A stretch of DNA of 64,000 nt, taken from contig OZ020514.1 of the NCBI GenBank assembly GCA_963971425.1, forward strand, positions 24,602,602 to 24,666,601. The letters are read 5' to 3'. The notes beneath the pieces are model-generated. The model searched no databases. It was not told the origin of the DNA and saw only the letters and a list, made by a program, of their open reading frames with translations. The position numbers were made by a program, and so were the translations under genes. This document shows, piece after piece, positions 1 through 12,240 of this stretch (the stretch's first letter is position 1; each line of letters opens with the position of its first letter). The DNA is from Bryoerythrophyllum caledonicum. Its lineage: Eukaryota > Streptophyta > Bryopsida > Pottiales > Pottiaceae.

Positions 1-470
1 AGTGTTTACCAAGTTAACGGTACATGAGCTCTAGGGCATACGGTGCATGATACGTCCCGGTTAATAGGATACATCATGTATACGGTTTAGGGTTTCGTAA
101 TCTGGGTTCAAGGTTCAAGGTTTCATGCTTAGGGTTCAAAGTTTAGGGTTCAAGTTTCAAAGTTCAGGATTCAAGGCTCAAAGTTCAGGGTTCACGGCTT
201 AGAGTTCTTTGCGTAGGGTTCAGGGTCCAGGGCTTAGGGCTCAAGGTGCAGGGTTCACAATATAGGTTATAGGGTCTACGATCTAGGTTAAAGGATCTAC
301 GATCTAGGTTATACTAAGGGTCTACAATCTAGGTTATAGGATCTACGATCTAGGTTATAGGGTCTACAATTTAGGTTATAGGGTCTACCATCTAGGTTAT
401 AGGGTCTACGATCTAGGTTACAGGGTCTACCATCTAGCATTCGGGGTTCAGGGTGTAGGGTCTATTCATT
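1..470. repeat. Telomere-like and 21-bp tandem repeats
   Basis: Positions 60-260 are dominated by degenerate AGGGTTCA/AGGGTTTA words, close to the plant telomere unit TTTAGGG but strongly mutated. From about 262 to 435 a roughly 21-bp unit resembling GGTCTACGATCTAGGTTATA is repeated about eight times. No coding potential is visible. This is an interstitial or subtelomeric satellite by appearance only; the window gives no proof of chromosome position. Confidence 0.7.
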
Positions 471-1371
471 GGCTTGTATACCCATAGCCTCTATGATATC
501 TTTTTTGTGTTTAAAATTTTTCATAAATTCCATGGACTTGAGAGGTAGGCCAAATGAGGTGGAACTTGTTTAAAATACTTGTTCAGAATTGCATTGGCAA
601 TAAAAAATTAATTACGTCTTTGTGCTTGAGATTTAAAGCTACCAAAGCATTGTGCATTATATTTAATATAGATGATGTGCATGGTAATAACTTAAATGCT
701 CAATGAGACAAATATATCTTCATGTGGACTATTAAAGAGTTTGTAGACGTCGTTCAAATTATTATAGTTATTTGAATACCATTGTTATACATAAGAAGAA
801 CAATGTTGCATTTTCAAACAATTTGTACAAGGAATACAAATGATAATATTTGCAATACATAACATTAATCAAATTTAAGTGATTTTATTTGCCTACGAAA
901 TGTCCAAAATTCTTGATGTCCTAAACATTGAAAACTAATTTGTGTCTTTAATTTCTAATAGCCTTCATTGTTTCATCTTAAATCTACTAAGCATTGTTGA
1001 TTCAATGTTACTAATTTGTGAAATCAAAATATTAATGAATGGGAATGTTTTACACAATAATGTAGTCGAATAATAATTTGCACTACACAAGACCTAAATC
1101 CGATACCAACGTATCAAGCATGATGTTAGTTTCCTATTTGCCAATTTTATGATGTAGAAGAGGGGTTTATGCAAGGAAAGGGGGTTTAAAAATTGCCAAC
1201 GCACGTTTTATTTTTGTGTAAACTTAATATTTTTAGACTGATAATCCAAAAGGTCAATAGGAGGTTCATACCACATATAGTTGTGGAAAAAAGAAAAAGT
1301 TACAAATGAGAAGATCTCTAAGTTTCATAAGCAAATGAAGAAGTCTTTTTGGAACCTTGCCCGACAATGTG
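471..1371. other. AT-rich spacer without a recognised gene
   Basis: No convincing open frame, repeat array or RNA gene is seen in this stretch. Base composition is AT-rich, like the other spacers in the window. Confidence 0.5.
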
Positions 1372-1435
1372 TTACAATGTGTGAAAATGATTGACTTGGG
1401 CTAGTATACTATTTTTCACTGAAGACAAGAATTTT

Positions 1436-1612
1436 CTTTGACAATGTGAAAGGCATTTTTTTTTACTTGATAGTATTGAATTTTTTTTTGACAATACGAA
1501 AGGCATTTTTTTCACTTGATAGTATTGGAGTTTTTTTTTACTTGATGGTATTGAATTTTTTTTTTTGACAATACGAAAGGCATTTTTCTTTACTTGATAG
1601 TTTTGAAAATTA
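1436..1612. repeat. ~60-bp tandem repeat, poly-T rich
   Basis: Three imperfect units each contain TTTGACAATACGAAAGGCAT followed by a T run and ACTTGATAGTATTG. The 88-codon minus-strand open frame across it (1372-1638) is a product of this repeat, Lys-rich and low in complexity, and is not called as a gene. Confidence 0.7.
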
Positions 1613-1839
1613 TAAACCAGGATGTAATTAAACTTCAATCAAAAAGAAGAATTTTATTCTTAATAGAAAAAATTAGTTATTGAAAAGATAAACCAAAGTC
1701 TCGATTGCAATCATGATGAAGAAAGCATAATGATTAGAGCTAAATAGCACTCAGCGGTCGAGCTACTCAGCAGTACGAGGGCTACATCTAACTACGAGTA
1801 ATCATGTGTTGTAATAATTTTTTTCCGCGTGTGTCATCG

Positions 1840-2215
1840 TGTCCTTCCAGTTTCCGACTTCCTATCCCTCACTCTCACTTTGTCTCTCCTGTCTCTCTCA
1901 TGTCTCTCTCTCGTCTCTCTCACTCTCTCAATCCCGTTTTTCCTGTAGATTTTCATGTTGTACAAGCTCACAGCTTTGGATTAGGTTTACTTTTGCAAAT
2001 TTGAGTCTGTGAGCGAGGGTGATTCTGTGACAATATTGTGGGCGATTCTGTGGTCAATTCTGAGTGTAATTTTGTGGCGATTCTGTAGGGGAGTGTCTTC
2101 GTGAGGGCAGGGATATGGTTTTTGGTTTAGCCATGAACGCCGTGTGATTTCAGTGGGTGTGGCTTCAGCGACCGCGTCGTTACGAAAGGGTGCAGCGATT
2201 GAATTCCTTTAAGAG
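1840..2215 (+). promoter_or_regulatory. Possible 5' leader upstream of composite gene 1
   Basis: A CT-rich tract (about 1860-1935, TCTCTC words) is followed by GT-rich sequence with repeated GATTCTGTGG words. It ends at a plausible donor, GAGGTGAG, near 2215. Plant 5' leaders often look like this, and composite gene 1 lies downstream on the same strand. A similar CT/TTCGTG-rich stretch lies upstream of composite gene 3 at 56.09 kb. The assignment rests on composition and position alone. Confidence 0.25.
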
Positions 2216-2730
2216 GTGAGACTGTTAACTAGTATTTTATTTTCTCTCTGAAGCACCATCCAGTTTTGCTTCGACAGCTCAAAAGCATAGGTAATGCACT
2301 TAGATTTGCGATACTATGAAATGCAGATAGCGGTCAATACTATGACAATTGTTGCTAATTCATCTCAATTTGAATTAGTTGTTCGATTAGTATTTCAAAT
2401 TGGCTTTCTCGTAATAGTTTTTGTGATCCCAATGTTTGTCTCCCGCGTAGTCCTTCATAGATAGAAGAATAGCAGGCGTGGTGCTAGACCTGATTGAGCG
2501 GCCAAAATGGCTAAATTTGTAAGTTTCCATAACCTGTCGATCAAGATGAAATAGGATCTAGCATGCATAGTTTTTTAGAATATTCTACAAAAATATCAGT
2601 ATGCTAAGAAATGCTGTAATTTCATTTCATTCGATTGCATTCCGGCCCGGTGGTATGAATGTACATGTTACGGTAGAATTAGAGATACGGTACGCTATAC
2701 GGACAACCCTTTCATACGGTCATCCACTGT

Positions 2731-3130
2731 GATCAACGGATCCTTCAATCTAAAGGGATCGATGGATCCTCCGATCTTTTGGAATTGATGGACTCATCGT
2801 TCCTCTAAGATTGATGGATCCTCCGATCGCCTAGAAATGATGGTCCCTCCGATCATCTAGGATCGATGGATCTTCCAATCGTCTTGGATCGATGGATCCT
2901 TCAATACCCCGGGTTCATCATATATCCTGACATGAGATCGATTGATCCATCGATCTCTCGCCTATGAATCCTCTTGCCCCATTCAACACTATCGGTTATG
3001 GGAATTTTTGGATCGGAGGATCCCTCGATTGTTGCAGATCGACGAGTCAATTTATCGTACCAATTTTCAATGGTGGAAGGTGAGTGATAAAGTAGAGTTT
3101 TCGAAATAATCAGGAGATCCATCGATCCCG
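2731..3130. repeat. Array of GATCGATGGATCC-type palindromes upstream of gene 1
   Basis: At least eight imperfect copies of a 20-bp palindrome centred on GGATCC (consensus GATCGAAGGATCCTTCGATC) occur here, for example near 2757, 2810, 2861, 2887, 2937, 3010 and 3113. The array ends about 100 bp before the first exon-like segment at 3227. Further single copies sit in the introns and downstream of the same gene. Confidence 0.8.
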
Positions 3131-3226
3131 TTTGGCAGTCTTGTTGAACGATGTCATAGTGCCTGGTATGTTCGTTGGTGATTATATGGATCTTAACTTT
3201 ATCGATGTGGTTCTCTAATTGTGCAG

Positions 3227-5430
3227 GGCCAACTCGATCCCGACGGATTCCGTGAACCTGGACTAGTGCCCTCTGAAGTTGTACATGGCGGTCAGTTGTG
3301 GACTCAAGAAGATTAAGTATGATGGGCCTTAAGACCCACCGTTGTTTTTCATGGTGGATAATGCCTACGAATGGGGATTGGCATGGGAGCGAGATACCGC
3401 AAAGGAGAAAGTTCGCATCGCGCCAGTTCTCCTAATAAACAACCAAGAATCGCCGGCTGGAGATCCCATATCGCTCACGACAAAGAACCTTGAGGTGCTG
3501 AACCTGGTGAAATCCGACTTCGTCAACCTGTACCTCCTTGTCATTAGTGAGTTTGTGACGAGTTCCGGATGTTCGAGGTTGTGTGGCCTTGTGATGAATT
3601 CCGCTACTTTGAGCCCCAAGTATTGTACGACGGTGAAGGATTTCAGATTCCTAATCAGGGGACGCAAGGGATGCTAGTAGCTTTTGCATCACTATTGTGT
3701 AGACAACACTCGACAAATTTTCGACCCTCTTTCACTACTCGAGGGTTCTGAACCAGGATCTTGTTGGGAATCGTAGCGAAGGTAATTACCTTAGACAGCT
3801 GGAAACTGCAAGGAAGAGCTGGAGAGATGCTGGAAGGCCAAAGCCGTCTATTCGTGGCGCACCAAACACTGTTCAGTTCAAGGTAAGTCGTCTCATTTCT
3901 CTTTTATCGCTGGAATATAGGGTCACTCTTGATTGAAGGATCTTTCGATTTGAGTTCTCTGTTTTGGATTCTGAGGCTTCGTTTCAGTGCAGACGTGGGT
4001 GGAGAAACTTGGGGCGATATTCACTAGATCAGATAAGAAGCTCAAAGTGGAACAACACGGTGGTCAGCCTAAACTTCCTCTATTGTACGAGCCCAACGCC
4101 CTCTTTGGAATGTGGAAGAGTATCCAGGATAGCTGGATTGAAGGACTGCTTCCCCACTTGTTTGGGAAGTATTCAACTTTTCCAGGCGTTGACGAGGACG
4201 ATGACGACAAGGACGACAATGTGGGAAGTTCGGCAAAGAAAAAGAGGCTGGCTGCAAAGTGATTTGCCTCTCAAGCTGTGAAGCAAAACAATTTGCAACC
4301 ATTGTACTCGATGTGGGATAGCGAGATTGAGAAATTGGCCAAGATGGTGATTGCGAAGGTGATTTTGATCAAATCAACAAAATCGCTCAAGAAGCCAGCC
4401 ATTCTTCCTGGACTCCGCAACCAGTGTCTCGTCGAGAAGAAGTTCTAGCTTCTGAAGAATGAGATGATGCACTACTTCAGACAGAAGCCCTTGCTAGCGA
4501 AGACAGTCAAGGAGTTGTATTCGGAGGAGGAGTATAATGAGCTTGCTACTAAGCTTAAGGTATCCGACAAGATACTCCAAACGTGGCATGACAGACTCTT
4601 GAAGGACGATGGTGGAGGTCAATTTTTCAAGAAGCGGGGGGCTAACTTGAACTTCTCTAGCAAGTTGGAGGACATCGTCCCATTGTTGAAGGCCTTATCT
4701 GATTAGCGGCGGACACTTAGCGGCACTGATTCAGTGGACGTGGTCGTCGAGCCGTCTTCTGGGTCCTCGTTCGTAAGCCAATACAAATCCAAGCACATGG
4801 TGACGAAATCAGGGTTGTTGAAAAGATTCTTAGGAAGGATTCTGTCCTCAAATGGATTAAATCGGATGCGACGGTTGTGTTTGTCTATTGCTTCGTCGAT
4901 CGCGAGACTTAAGGAGTTCGATGGAGTATTACAGATCAAGTGAACCAAACTGTGGGTGCTATGGAGTGGAAAGATTCATAGAGGTTCAGGAGTGCTCCAA
5001 ATCTTGAAGTTTATCACTGACCATGATGGAATGGTAGAGTTGGCAAATGTGGTGTCAGGGAGGAGCAAGCCGATTGTGCAAACACCAACCTGGGATTTTA
5101 TCTCCACAATGTATATCACGTCAGGACCAGAGGGATTTATAACTCCTCCAACTCCTGAGCCCACCTTAGGCTTGATCTTCAACTTCCTATATGGTCACAC
5201 TTCTGATACCAATGCGGAAATCAACTTCCGGTCATTTTTTGGAAATGACATGCCATACCAACATATGATATCCGCATCGGATTTTAAAGATGCTCCTACA
5301 CAGTGGGCATAGAAAGGCAGGGCCAATTTTAATATCCATGCGGTTAACCAAGTAATTTGCACACTTGGGCGGGCCAACACTGTCATTGTCAACGTCGGTA
5401 GGGGGTCTTTTGTCACTTCGGTTGGCCAAG
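3227..5430 (+). pseudogene. Composite gene 1, 5' exons (unknown domain plus possible methyltransferase motif-I region)
   Basis: The first exon-like segment starts after GTGCAG at 3226 and ends at donor AAG|GTAAGT (3882/3883). The second starts after TTTCAG at 3986 and runs to about 5430. Readable peptides include VHGGQLW near 3285, LFGMWKSIQDSW near 4105, an acidic DEDDDDKDD stretch at 4190 and ELYSEEEYNEL near 4518. Near 5325-5415 the peptide ending TVIVNVGRGSFVTS, reached after a TAG at 5311, aligns by eye with the segment of composite genes 2 and 3 that I read as amino-methyltransferase motif I. In-frame stops occur at about 4260, 4446, 4704 and 5311; the last three read naturally as CAG-to-TAG changes. 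The upstream domains are not recognised. It is probably a broken gene. Confidence 0.45.
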
Positions 5431-5552
5431 TAATATCATCGGAGGATCCTTCGATCTCCTTCTCCTTCTCCTTATGTTGCAAAATAATTTGCTGATTCAT
5501 ATGTTCTTTGCACACTCGCATTTCATTTATGGTCTCGTTTCTTTGCTCGCAG

Positions 5553-6120
5553 GCGAAAGGCGCACAAGTCATCGAGATCATCCATTCCCTGGACAATGAG
5601 AAAGATGCCCTACGTAGAGCTCTTGAAATATGGGACTCTCGATTGGTTCTTAACCATGCTGTTCCTTTACCACCTTCACCAACTTCGAAGAAGAAGAAAA
5701 CTCCGACGAAGAAGAAGGAGAGACACGTGACAATGCTAACGCGGCACTGAGAGAAGAGGAGTAAGAGGAATCTCGACTTTGATACCACCAATGCTCGGAC
5801 GGCCGGTGATGACAAAACCGACAAAGATGAAGGCCGCCATGGAGGCTCTGACTTGGGGCTGGATGCTACGTATGTGCCTTCAGAGTCCGAGGAGGAGCGC
5901 GAGGAAGAGAAGAGTGAAGAGCATGACTCGGATAGGGACTCTACCGAGTCGTCAGAAGAACATGGGGGCTAGCAAGAGATGGCCCTCGCTCAGATTCCGT
6001 GAGAGGCGGGGGAAGATGTGGAGGATGGAGATGAACAAGCCCGTCGGGTGCGCCGTGGAAGGGCTCGCCGGGTCAACAACAAAAGAGACAATGATCCCCA
6101 GTGTGCAAAGCACTAACACT
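5553..6120 (+). pseudogene. Composite gene 1, acidic middle exon
   Basis: The segment begins after the acceptor GCTCGCAG (5552) with a helical, coiled-coil-like stretch (IIHSLDNEKDALRRALEIW) and a Lys-rich KKKKTPTKKKE run. In a second frame it continues as an acidic segment (ESEEEREEEKSEEHDSD) around 5880-5960. A TAG at about 5970 and a TGA near 6000 interrupt it. The preceding intron carries one gene-1 palindrome at 5438-5455. Composite genes 2 and 3 also have acidic, disordered linkers between the methyltransferase-like and HAD parts, so this is likely the equivalent linker. Confidence 0.4.
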
Positions 6121-6271
6121 GTATGATACAATGACTACCTCCTAACTCTATCTGAACGAGACATAAAACAATTTTCTGGATGTTGTAGATAATTTTTTAA
6201 TGGACGGTAATCTCTTCATGTCTATTTCTTCGTATTCTATGTTTTCATTTCCGATATTCCTCCTTCTGCAG

Positions 6272-6325
6272 GCATTTCAAGGTGAAGATGATCGCCACAT
6301 GTGTGCATCTCCTTTGGATCCTCCG
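6272..6325 (+). pseudogene. Composite gene 1, short exon
   Basis: A 54-bp segment lies between acceptor TTCTGCAG and donor CTCCG|GTAATG. It encodes a short hydrophilic peptide (FQGEDDRHMCASPLDPP). The following intron holds two gene-1 palindromes, at 6367-6386 and 6464-6481. Confidence 0.35.
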
Positions 6326-6537
6326 GTAATGATTCACATATCACTACTTCTCAAATCGGTTAATTGGATCGGAAGATCCGTCGATCTCTTTCATTGGAGT
6401 CTTCTTTTTTTATTTATTAAATCCGCCAATGAGTCGTGACTTGGTCCTCAGTTAGATTGTATCATCGAAGGATCCTTCGATCTCCATGTGTCTCACCTAC
6501 AATTCATGTTTTATGCGGTTTGCCATCGCGGTAAATA

Positions 6538-7602
6538 GGCCATACGTTTTGCCCGATCCAGAGTTGTTTCGACTAGATTTCCACTTTCGCCCAACTTTAA
6601 TGTTTAACGACGGATTGGCGTTTGTAAATCCCGACTTGGACGATCAACTTACTGATCGTTACTCATGGGCGCAGCTTCCTGGTTCCGAATACCATACCCC
6701 TGGATCCCTCCAATCTAGGCTCTCTACTCCAGCTGCGGCGCACTATCCCAGTATTGTCCACGTCTCTCCAAGGCGAGATATCCTGCACGTCCACCATGAA
6801 GACAAAGGGCCTAAGGAGGTTGAAGAGGAGGACGAGGAGGAGGTGGAGAGGGAGGAGGATGAGCCGGAGGTGGATGTCCTTGAGGAAGATGTAAGGAGAA
6901 GAGTTGAAGCTGATGAGTGTAGGCAAAATGAGGAGGAGCAGTTGGAATAGGAGGAAGCGGAGTGGGCTGAGAGGCCTTCGTGCTCCATGTTGCCAACCCG
7001 GATTGAGCCGGAGGTGGATGACCTCGAGGAGGATGTAAGAAGAAGAACCGAAGCTGATGAGAGAAGGAAAATTGAGGAAGAGCAGTTGGAATAGGAGGAA
7101 GCAGAGTGGGCTGAGAGGCCTTGGTGCTTGCCGAAGCCAACAGTGACTAATTTTGGCAACAAGCGGGGTTCTCGAACTAGAATTACTTGTAAGATTGTAC
7201 GTAATTCTATTCCACCTGGCAATGTTGAGCCTTCCACATCCGGCCCTATAGCAATGGAGTTGGATGTAGTTGAATCCCAACCTTCCTCCAACCACGGAGT
7301 GGAGTCTGTTTCTGACCCTCCGCAAAACTTAGCAGAAACAGAGACACTGGCTGCGGCAACTTTGGCAAATCTGGTTGGCATGTTGCCACTTCTAGTTTCT
7401 CAAGGCCTTCACCAAGCTGAAACAACTTCTACGCCTATCGATACGAACGAGGAAGAGGTTCATCATGGCGTATTCCAAGATGCTAGCGAAGATCTTTTAG
7501 CCTTCAACCCCCCTAGATTCATTCCAAGGTCGTCTACAGCTCATGTTGGTGGAATGGGTGAATCATCCGCTCCTCATATTGGTTTGACATCCTCTACAAA
7601 AG
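6538..7602 (+). pseudogene. Composite gene 1, coiled-coil exon with internal duplication
   Basis: One frame is open across about 1 kb apart from two TAG codons (6948-6950 and 7092-7094), ending at donor AAAAG|GTGAGT (7602/7603). It encodes a proline/aromatic stretch (VLPDPELFRLDF), then a Glu/Arg-rich coiled coil, then a Ser/Thr-rich linker. The coiled-coil part is a direct duplication of about 140 bp (about 6855-6998 and 7000-7133). Both copies carry the same QLE-stop-EEAEW junction, so the stop probably arose before the duplication. Large minus-strand frames over this region are Ser/Pro-rich shadows. Confidence 0.5.
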
Positions 7603-7725
7603 GTGAGTTTCATATCCGTTTTTCTACTTCACTATCTTCAGTTCCTCATATATATATGACTTGCTCGAAGGATCCTCCGATCGCCATGCGCCTCACTCAT
7701 GCTTACATGTTTGCTTAACCGTAGG

Positions 7726-8420
7726 AGTAGTATGAGGAGATACTAGGCCTGCATCCCCCCGCGATTCAAAGGTAAGGCAACCGAGGTACACTGTTGTCCT
7801 CGACTTGAATGGATTTTTGATTTATAGGACTTCTCCGCCGCGCAGTAGTATTCCTAGACCCGACTGTCGTCTCTTTCGAGAGTGGTTGCACAAACTCGCT
7901 AATATTGTGATATAGAGCTGTGCGATGAAGATGAATGTCGATAGCATGTTAGTTGATGCCCTGAGGAACTCTATCCTGAAGCCAGCTCACCTTTTAGTTC
8001 TGTCCCAAGCTGATACTACAATGTCAACCTTTCCTAGAAAGGAGAATCCATCCAAGCGTTACATGCTGAAGGACCTTAGGAAATTTGCTCTGCTTCATGA
8101 TCACGTGGAGATTGATCTCACGTTGCTCATAGACGACAGTCCAGAGAAGAACCTCCTCAATGGCGAGTTCAATGCTATACATCCTTGTCCTTAGACTGGT
8201 GATTTGAAGGACAGGGTTCTTGCTACACGCCTGATGCCTTGGCTGACGAAAATGTTTTCGTCACGCATCCATGTAGCAGAAATTGTTTAGAACAATCCCC
8301 TCCATGAATGTCAGAACGGTTGTACGTTGAGGACGACTGATCTTTCTAGGAATATTATAACAAGGTGCTCTCGGAAGTGGAATCCCTCAATCCCAGGATT
8401 TCAATGACACTTCAGTCTCA
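7726..8420 (+). pseudogene. Composite gene 1, first FCP1-like HAD phosphatase domain
   Basis: HAD-type phosphatases of the FCP1/NLI-interacting family remove phosphate from proteins through an Asp nucleophile in a DxDx motif. Here VVLDLNGFLIY (about 7790-7820) is motif I with the second Asp replaced by Asn. A TAG in VI*SCAMK occupies the motif II region, where paralogues read VVWSSM, so Trp was probably lost. LTLLIDDSPEKNLLNGEFNAI (about 8118-8180) is the acidic motif III with its Asp pair, followed by the typical Phe-Asn-Ala-Ile strand. The family call is fairly firm; activity is doubtful because of stops. The intron before it carries a gene-1 palindrome at 7663-7683. Confidence 0.65.
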
Positions 8421-8649
8421 TTGATGACGTAAATATTTTTTATATTTTTTGAAGATATTTTTGTAGCCTTTAAGGATGTTCTGTTCATTTACAAAACAAC
8501 CACTATGTTTATCTCCGTTGTTTTATTTCCTAATTTGCCCCCTTTAATTATCACATTCACGTGTCTTTATTCGTCGCTCGTTGTTTTTCTGGATGATCGA
8601 AGGATCCGTCGATATTATTTATAACCTCTCGATCTTTTGTCATGTTCAC

Positions 8650-9240
8650 AGCTATTACACAACCAAAAGAAAGTTATTGTATTGTCCCTCAATAGAGTCC
8701 TTTGTTTCAAAAAATACGATTACTGTACCCTACAATTGTAGTTTGTCCTGGTTTCCTAGAGTTCTTCAGGATCCTTCTGAAGTCCTTTCATGTCGATATC
8801 TGGTCTCCATGATTCCGTTGTGCCTGAAGAAGGTTCTTGATGTTATCCTCCCCGAAGATATTAGGACTCGACTTCTTTTTGTCTATGGCCGGAACAAGTG
8901 CTCAAGGCCACATCTTTATCCTATCTGCGACAAGGTCCTCCGGAGATTATCAACTGATCGGAAAACTAAGACTTTTTGTCTCCCTGACAGAGTATTGATG
9001 GTTGATGACTAGCCAATGTGGCATGTCTTCAACGGAGACTTTGCTTGCTACTTTCCAAAGCCATGGCGTGGTGAAATAGCCCTCGCCAATGCCCGCAACA
9101 TTATACCTAACATTGGAACGGCCTTGCTTCCGTTCATTCTTCCCCTACGAGCTTCTAGCTTGGTGAAGGCATATTTTTGTGCACATGAGATGGATGGAAA
9201 GTTTAGACGAAGACTGCTTGAACCATGGCACTTTGAGTGA
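8650..9240 (+). pseudogene. Composite gene 1, second HAD-like region lacking motif I Asp
   Basis: After an acceptor TTCACAG near 8649 one frame runs to TGA at 9238, interrupted only by TAG at 9010-9012. The segment VLDVILPEDIRTRLLFVYGR (about 8827-8890) and RVLMVDD*PMWHVFNGDF (about 8990-9040) match the second half of a HAD domain, including the V-D-D acidic motif. The N-terminal part where DxDx should lie (LLYCPSIESF, about 8672) has no Asp pair. So gene 1 appears to encode two HAD units in tandem, the second a likely non-catalytic copy. The intron before it carries a palindrome at 8595-8613. Confidence 0.5.
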
Positions 9241-9535
9241 GTATGGCGTACTTTATAAATGGTTCCTAGATTAAATAGGTACTCCTCCATCTTTCTTATC
9301 AGTACTTGTCATTGAGTTATTTATATGAATAAAGCATCAAACGAGTTTCATCATATTCTTCCTATTAACTTGAGTGTATAATAGTTGAAAGATCCCTCGA
9401 TGTGACTTGGATTACTTCAAACGATTTTTTGAACACATTTCTCATTAGAGGCATTGTTTCTCATTGAACTTCAATAACAGTTAATTCTCAACAGAGTGTA
9501 TAACAGTCGGGAGATCCTTCAATGTGACTTGTATT
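9241..9535. repeat. Gene-1 downstream region, repeat split by the CACTA element
   Basis: A segment of about 85 bp at 9412-9497 (starting TTACTTCAAACGATTTTTTG) recurs at 14742-14826, directly beyond the CACTA element. Two more gene-1 palindromes lie at 9384-9401 and 9506-9523. Confidence 0.6.
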
Positions 9536-9989
9536 CACTATAAGAAAACCGTGTTTTAGGTGGCGTCAAGCTTGCAACGTGTTGTGCTTTCTGAGATGTC
9601 AGACGTTTGTCGGACAAAGGCCGCAGTATCTGAATTTTTTTTTGACGTTGCATGAAACGTGTTCATGTTAAAGGCAAAATGTGCAGATGTCATTGTAGAC
9701 AGACACGTTTTGGAGGACGTCAGTAACAAAGTGGTCACGTCTGACCCTCTGAGTGCAACGTCATAGAAAATGCAGGAGGTCCACGTTAGCCACTGCATTC
9801 ATTTCACTGTGGGATGACTGCAGACCGCTGCCCAAAAGTAAAACACTTGAGCAAAATAGGCAGCTCTTCTACATAGATAGGCAAAACTTGTTTGTATGGA
9901 AACATTGGCTTTGCTTACACGGGATAAATTATTCTGATGGACTTACAGGAACACATAAAACTAAAAATTTATTAGTGGCTCAACTTAGA

Positions 9990-12240
9990 TGCACATGTTA
10001 CATTATACATATATTTAGTATACATGACATTTTTAAGTTGATAAAATATGGGATTATTTGCTCATTAATTTATATTGGATCACACAACATGCATGTTAAT
10101 ATAGCAGTTCTAGTCATTCATTCTTTAAATTCATTTTTTCATAAGAATGAATTCAAAAAATGATAAATGTTTAGGTGGTCTTGGGTTGTTAAAAATTATA
10201 AAAGTGGAAAAAAGAAATGAGGAAGGTGTAAGTGGTCTTGTGGTGTTTCAAATTCTCAGAGTAATTAACATAAATTGAGAATGGACAAACTATTGTAAGT
10301 TTTCTCAGTCGCTCTAGAAATTTTCTTAATTTTCTTAGTCGCTCTTTAAATTTTTTGTCTAATTTTCAAATTTTTAAAACAACCCAACAACTCTAAATCT
10401 TACCCATTTTTTTTAATCCACTCTTTTCAATTATTCTAAAGCCAAAGACTACTTTCATCTTTCCCATTTTCTTAGTTGCTCTTGAAATTTTTATAACAGT
10501 AGTTTTTAAAACTCACAAGAATTGATAAATTTATTAGAAAAGGCATCGTAGGTTTTCTTTGGGTACGTGTTTACAAGTTACAATATTTAAAAGAGTGGGT
10601 ACAAAAATGAACCAAGTGGCAATGGGTCTTGGAGTGTTCTATACATAAATTGAGTGATTAAAGACAATGGAAAGGTGAAAGTGGTCTTTGGATATCTTAA
10701 AACTCACAAAAATAAATAAATTCAGTTAGGTAAGATATAAATTGTCTTCTCGATAAATTATTTAATTCACTTACAGGAACACTTGAAACTAAAAATTATG
10801 CTAATGGCTCAACTAAAATGCACATCTTACATATATTTTGTATACATAATATTTTTAAGTTAATTAAATATGGGATTATTTGCTCATTAATTTAAATAAT
10901 ATCATAGAGCATGCTTGTTAATATAGTAGTTCTTGTAATTCATTCTTTAAATTCATGAATTTAGTGGCAAATGTTTGAGTGGTTGTTAAAAAATTGCAAT
11001 AGTGGGGGAAAAAATGAAGAACGTGAAAGTGGACTTTAAGTTTAGGAAAACTAAAAAGAGTGTTTAAAAAAAAATGGGTATGGTTTAAACTTTAGAGGTG
11101 TTGGGTTGTTTTAAAATTTGATGACAAACATAAATGACAGCCTACTACCTTAAAAAAAATAAATTTAAAATGGAATGAATGATTTGGCCTTGGGCTTCTC
11201 TGAAAATTGCAAGACTGAATGAAAAAAAAATGGAGAATGAATAAGTAGTCTTTGGTTTAGGAAAAGCTCAAAAGATTGAATAAAAATCAAAAGAAATGGT
11301 TGAATTGGTCATCAAGTGTTTCTTACATCTGAAGATTGTAAAAAAAATAAAAATGTGTAAGTGCTTATTGGGTGTTTTTTTAAATACAAATCCATTGAAG
11401 AAATATTTGAGAAACGTAGAAGTGCTCTTCATATGTTTGGAAACTTGGAAGGTTAAAAAAAGTAAAATGGGAATGCATGAGTGGTCTTGGGTAGTTAGAG
11501 AAATTGCAAGAGTGACTAGAAAAAATTGGGAAATTAAACAATGGACTTCTATTTAGTCAAAACTAAAAAGAGTGAATATAAAAAATAGAAAATGGGTGAA
11601 GTGATCTTGAAGGGTTTCAAAGATTTGAATATTGAATTTTTTTTGAAAATGTGCTAGTGTTTTTTGGGTCTTTTAAATTGCCCCAATTTTGAAGATAAAA
11701 ATGGGAAAACTTAAGGTTGTCTTAGGGGGTTTTAGGAGTGAATTAATAAGACACGAAAGGTTGAAGTGGTCTCGGTTGAAATGCTTCTTGATTGTCTTAC
11801 AAGTGAAAAGACTGAAAAAAATGGAAAAACTTGAAGTGCTCTTTTGATGTTTGGAAACTTAGAAGGTTAAAAACAACATAATGCACATGGATGAAGTGGT
11901 CTTGAACTATTATCAAATTTGCAAGACCGAATGACAAAAATTGGGAAATTGTCAAGTGGTTTACCGTTTACGCAAAACTCAAAAAAATGAATAAAAAAAA
12001 TGGGAAATGGTTGAATTGCTCATGGGTTTAGGCATAAGTCTCAATATTACATAAAAAAAGGGAAAGTGTGTAAATGCTCATTGGGTGTTTTAAAGCTAAA
12101 AACATTGAATAAAAAAAGGCAAAGGTTGCAAGAAAAATGGGATGTTTGTAAAGTTGAAATAGTAAATGCAAAAGTTCTACATGAGTGTACTTAATCAAGG
12201 AACATATTTTGCACTTCCTTATCACATTGTTTATTTTCTT
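9990..12240. repeat. Degenerate AT-rich tandem repeats inside the CACTA element
   Basis: Units built from words such as AGTGGTCTTGGGTTGTT, AAATTGCAAGAGTGAATAAAA and AAAATGGGAAATGGTTGAA recur irregularly with spacing near 60-110 bp. Short open frames here (for example 11296-11556 and 12028-12252) are low in complexity and follow the repeat, so no gene is called. Confidence 0.6.

Noticed and set aside
6663-7381. Long minus-strand Ser/Pro-rich frames
   Set aside because: They are the reverse reading of the Glu/Arg-rich coiled coil of gene 1.
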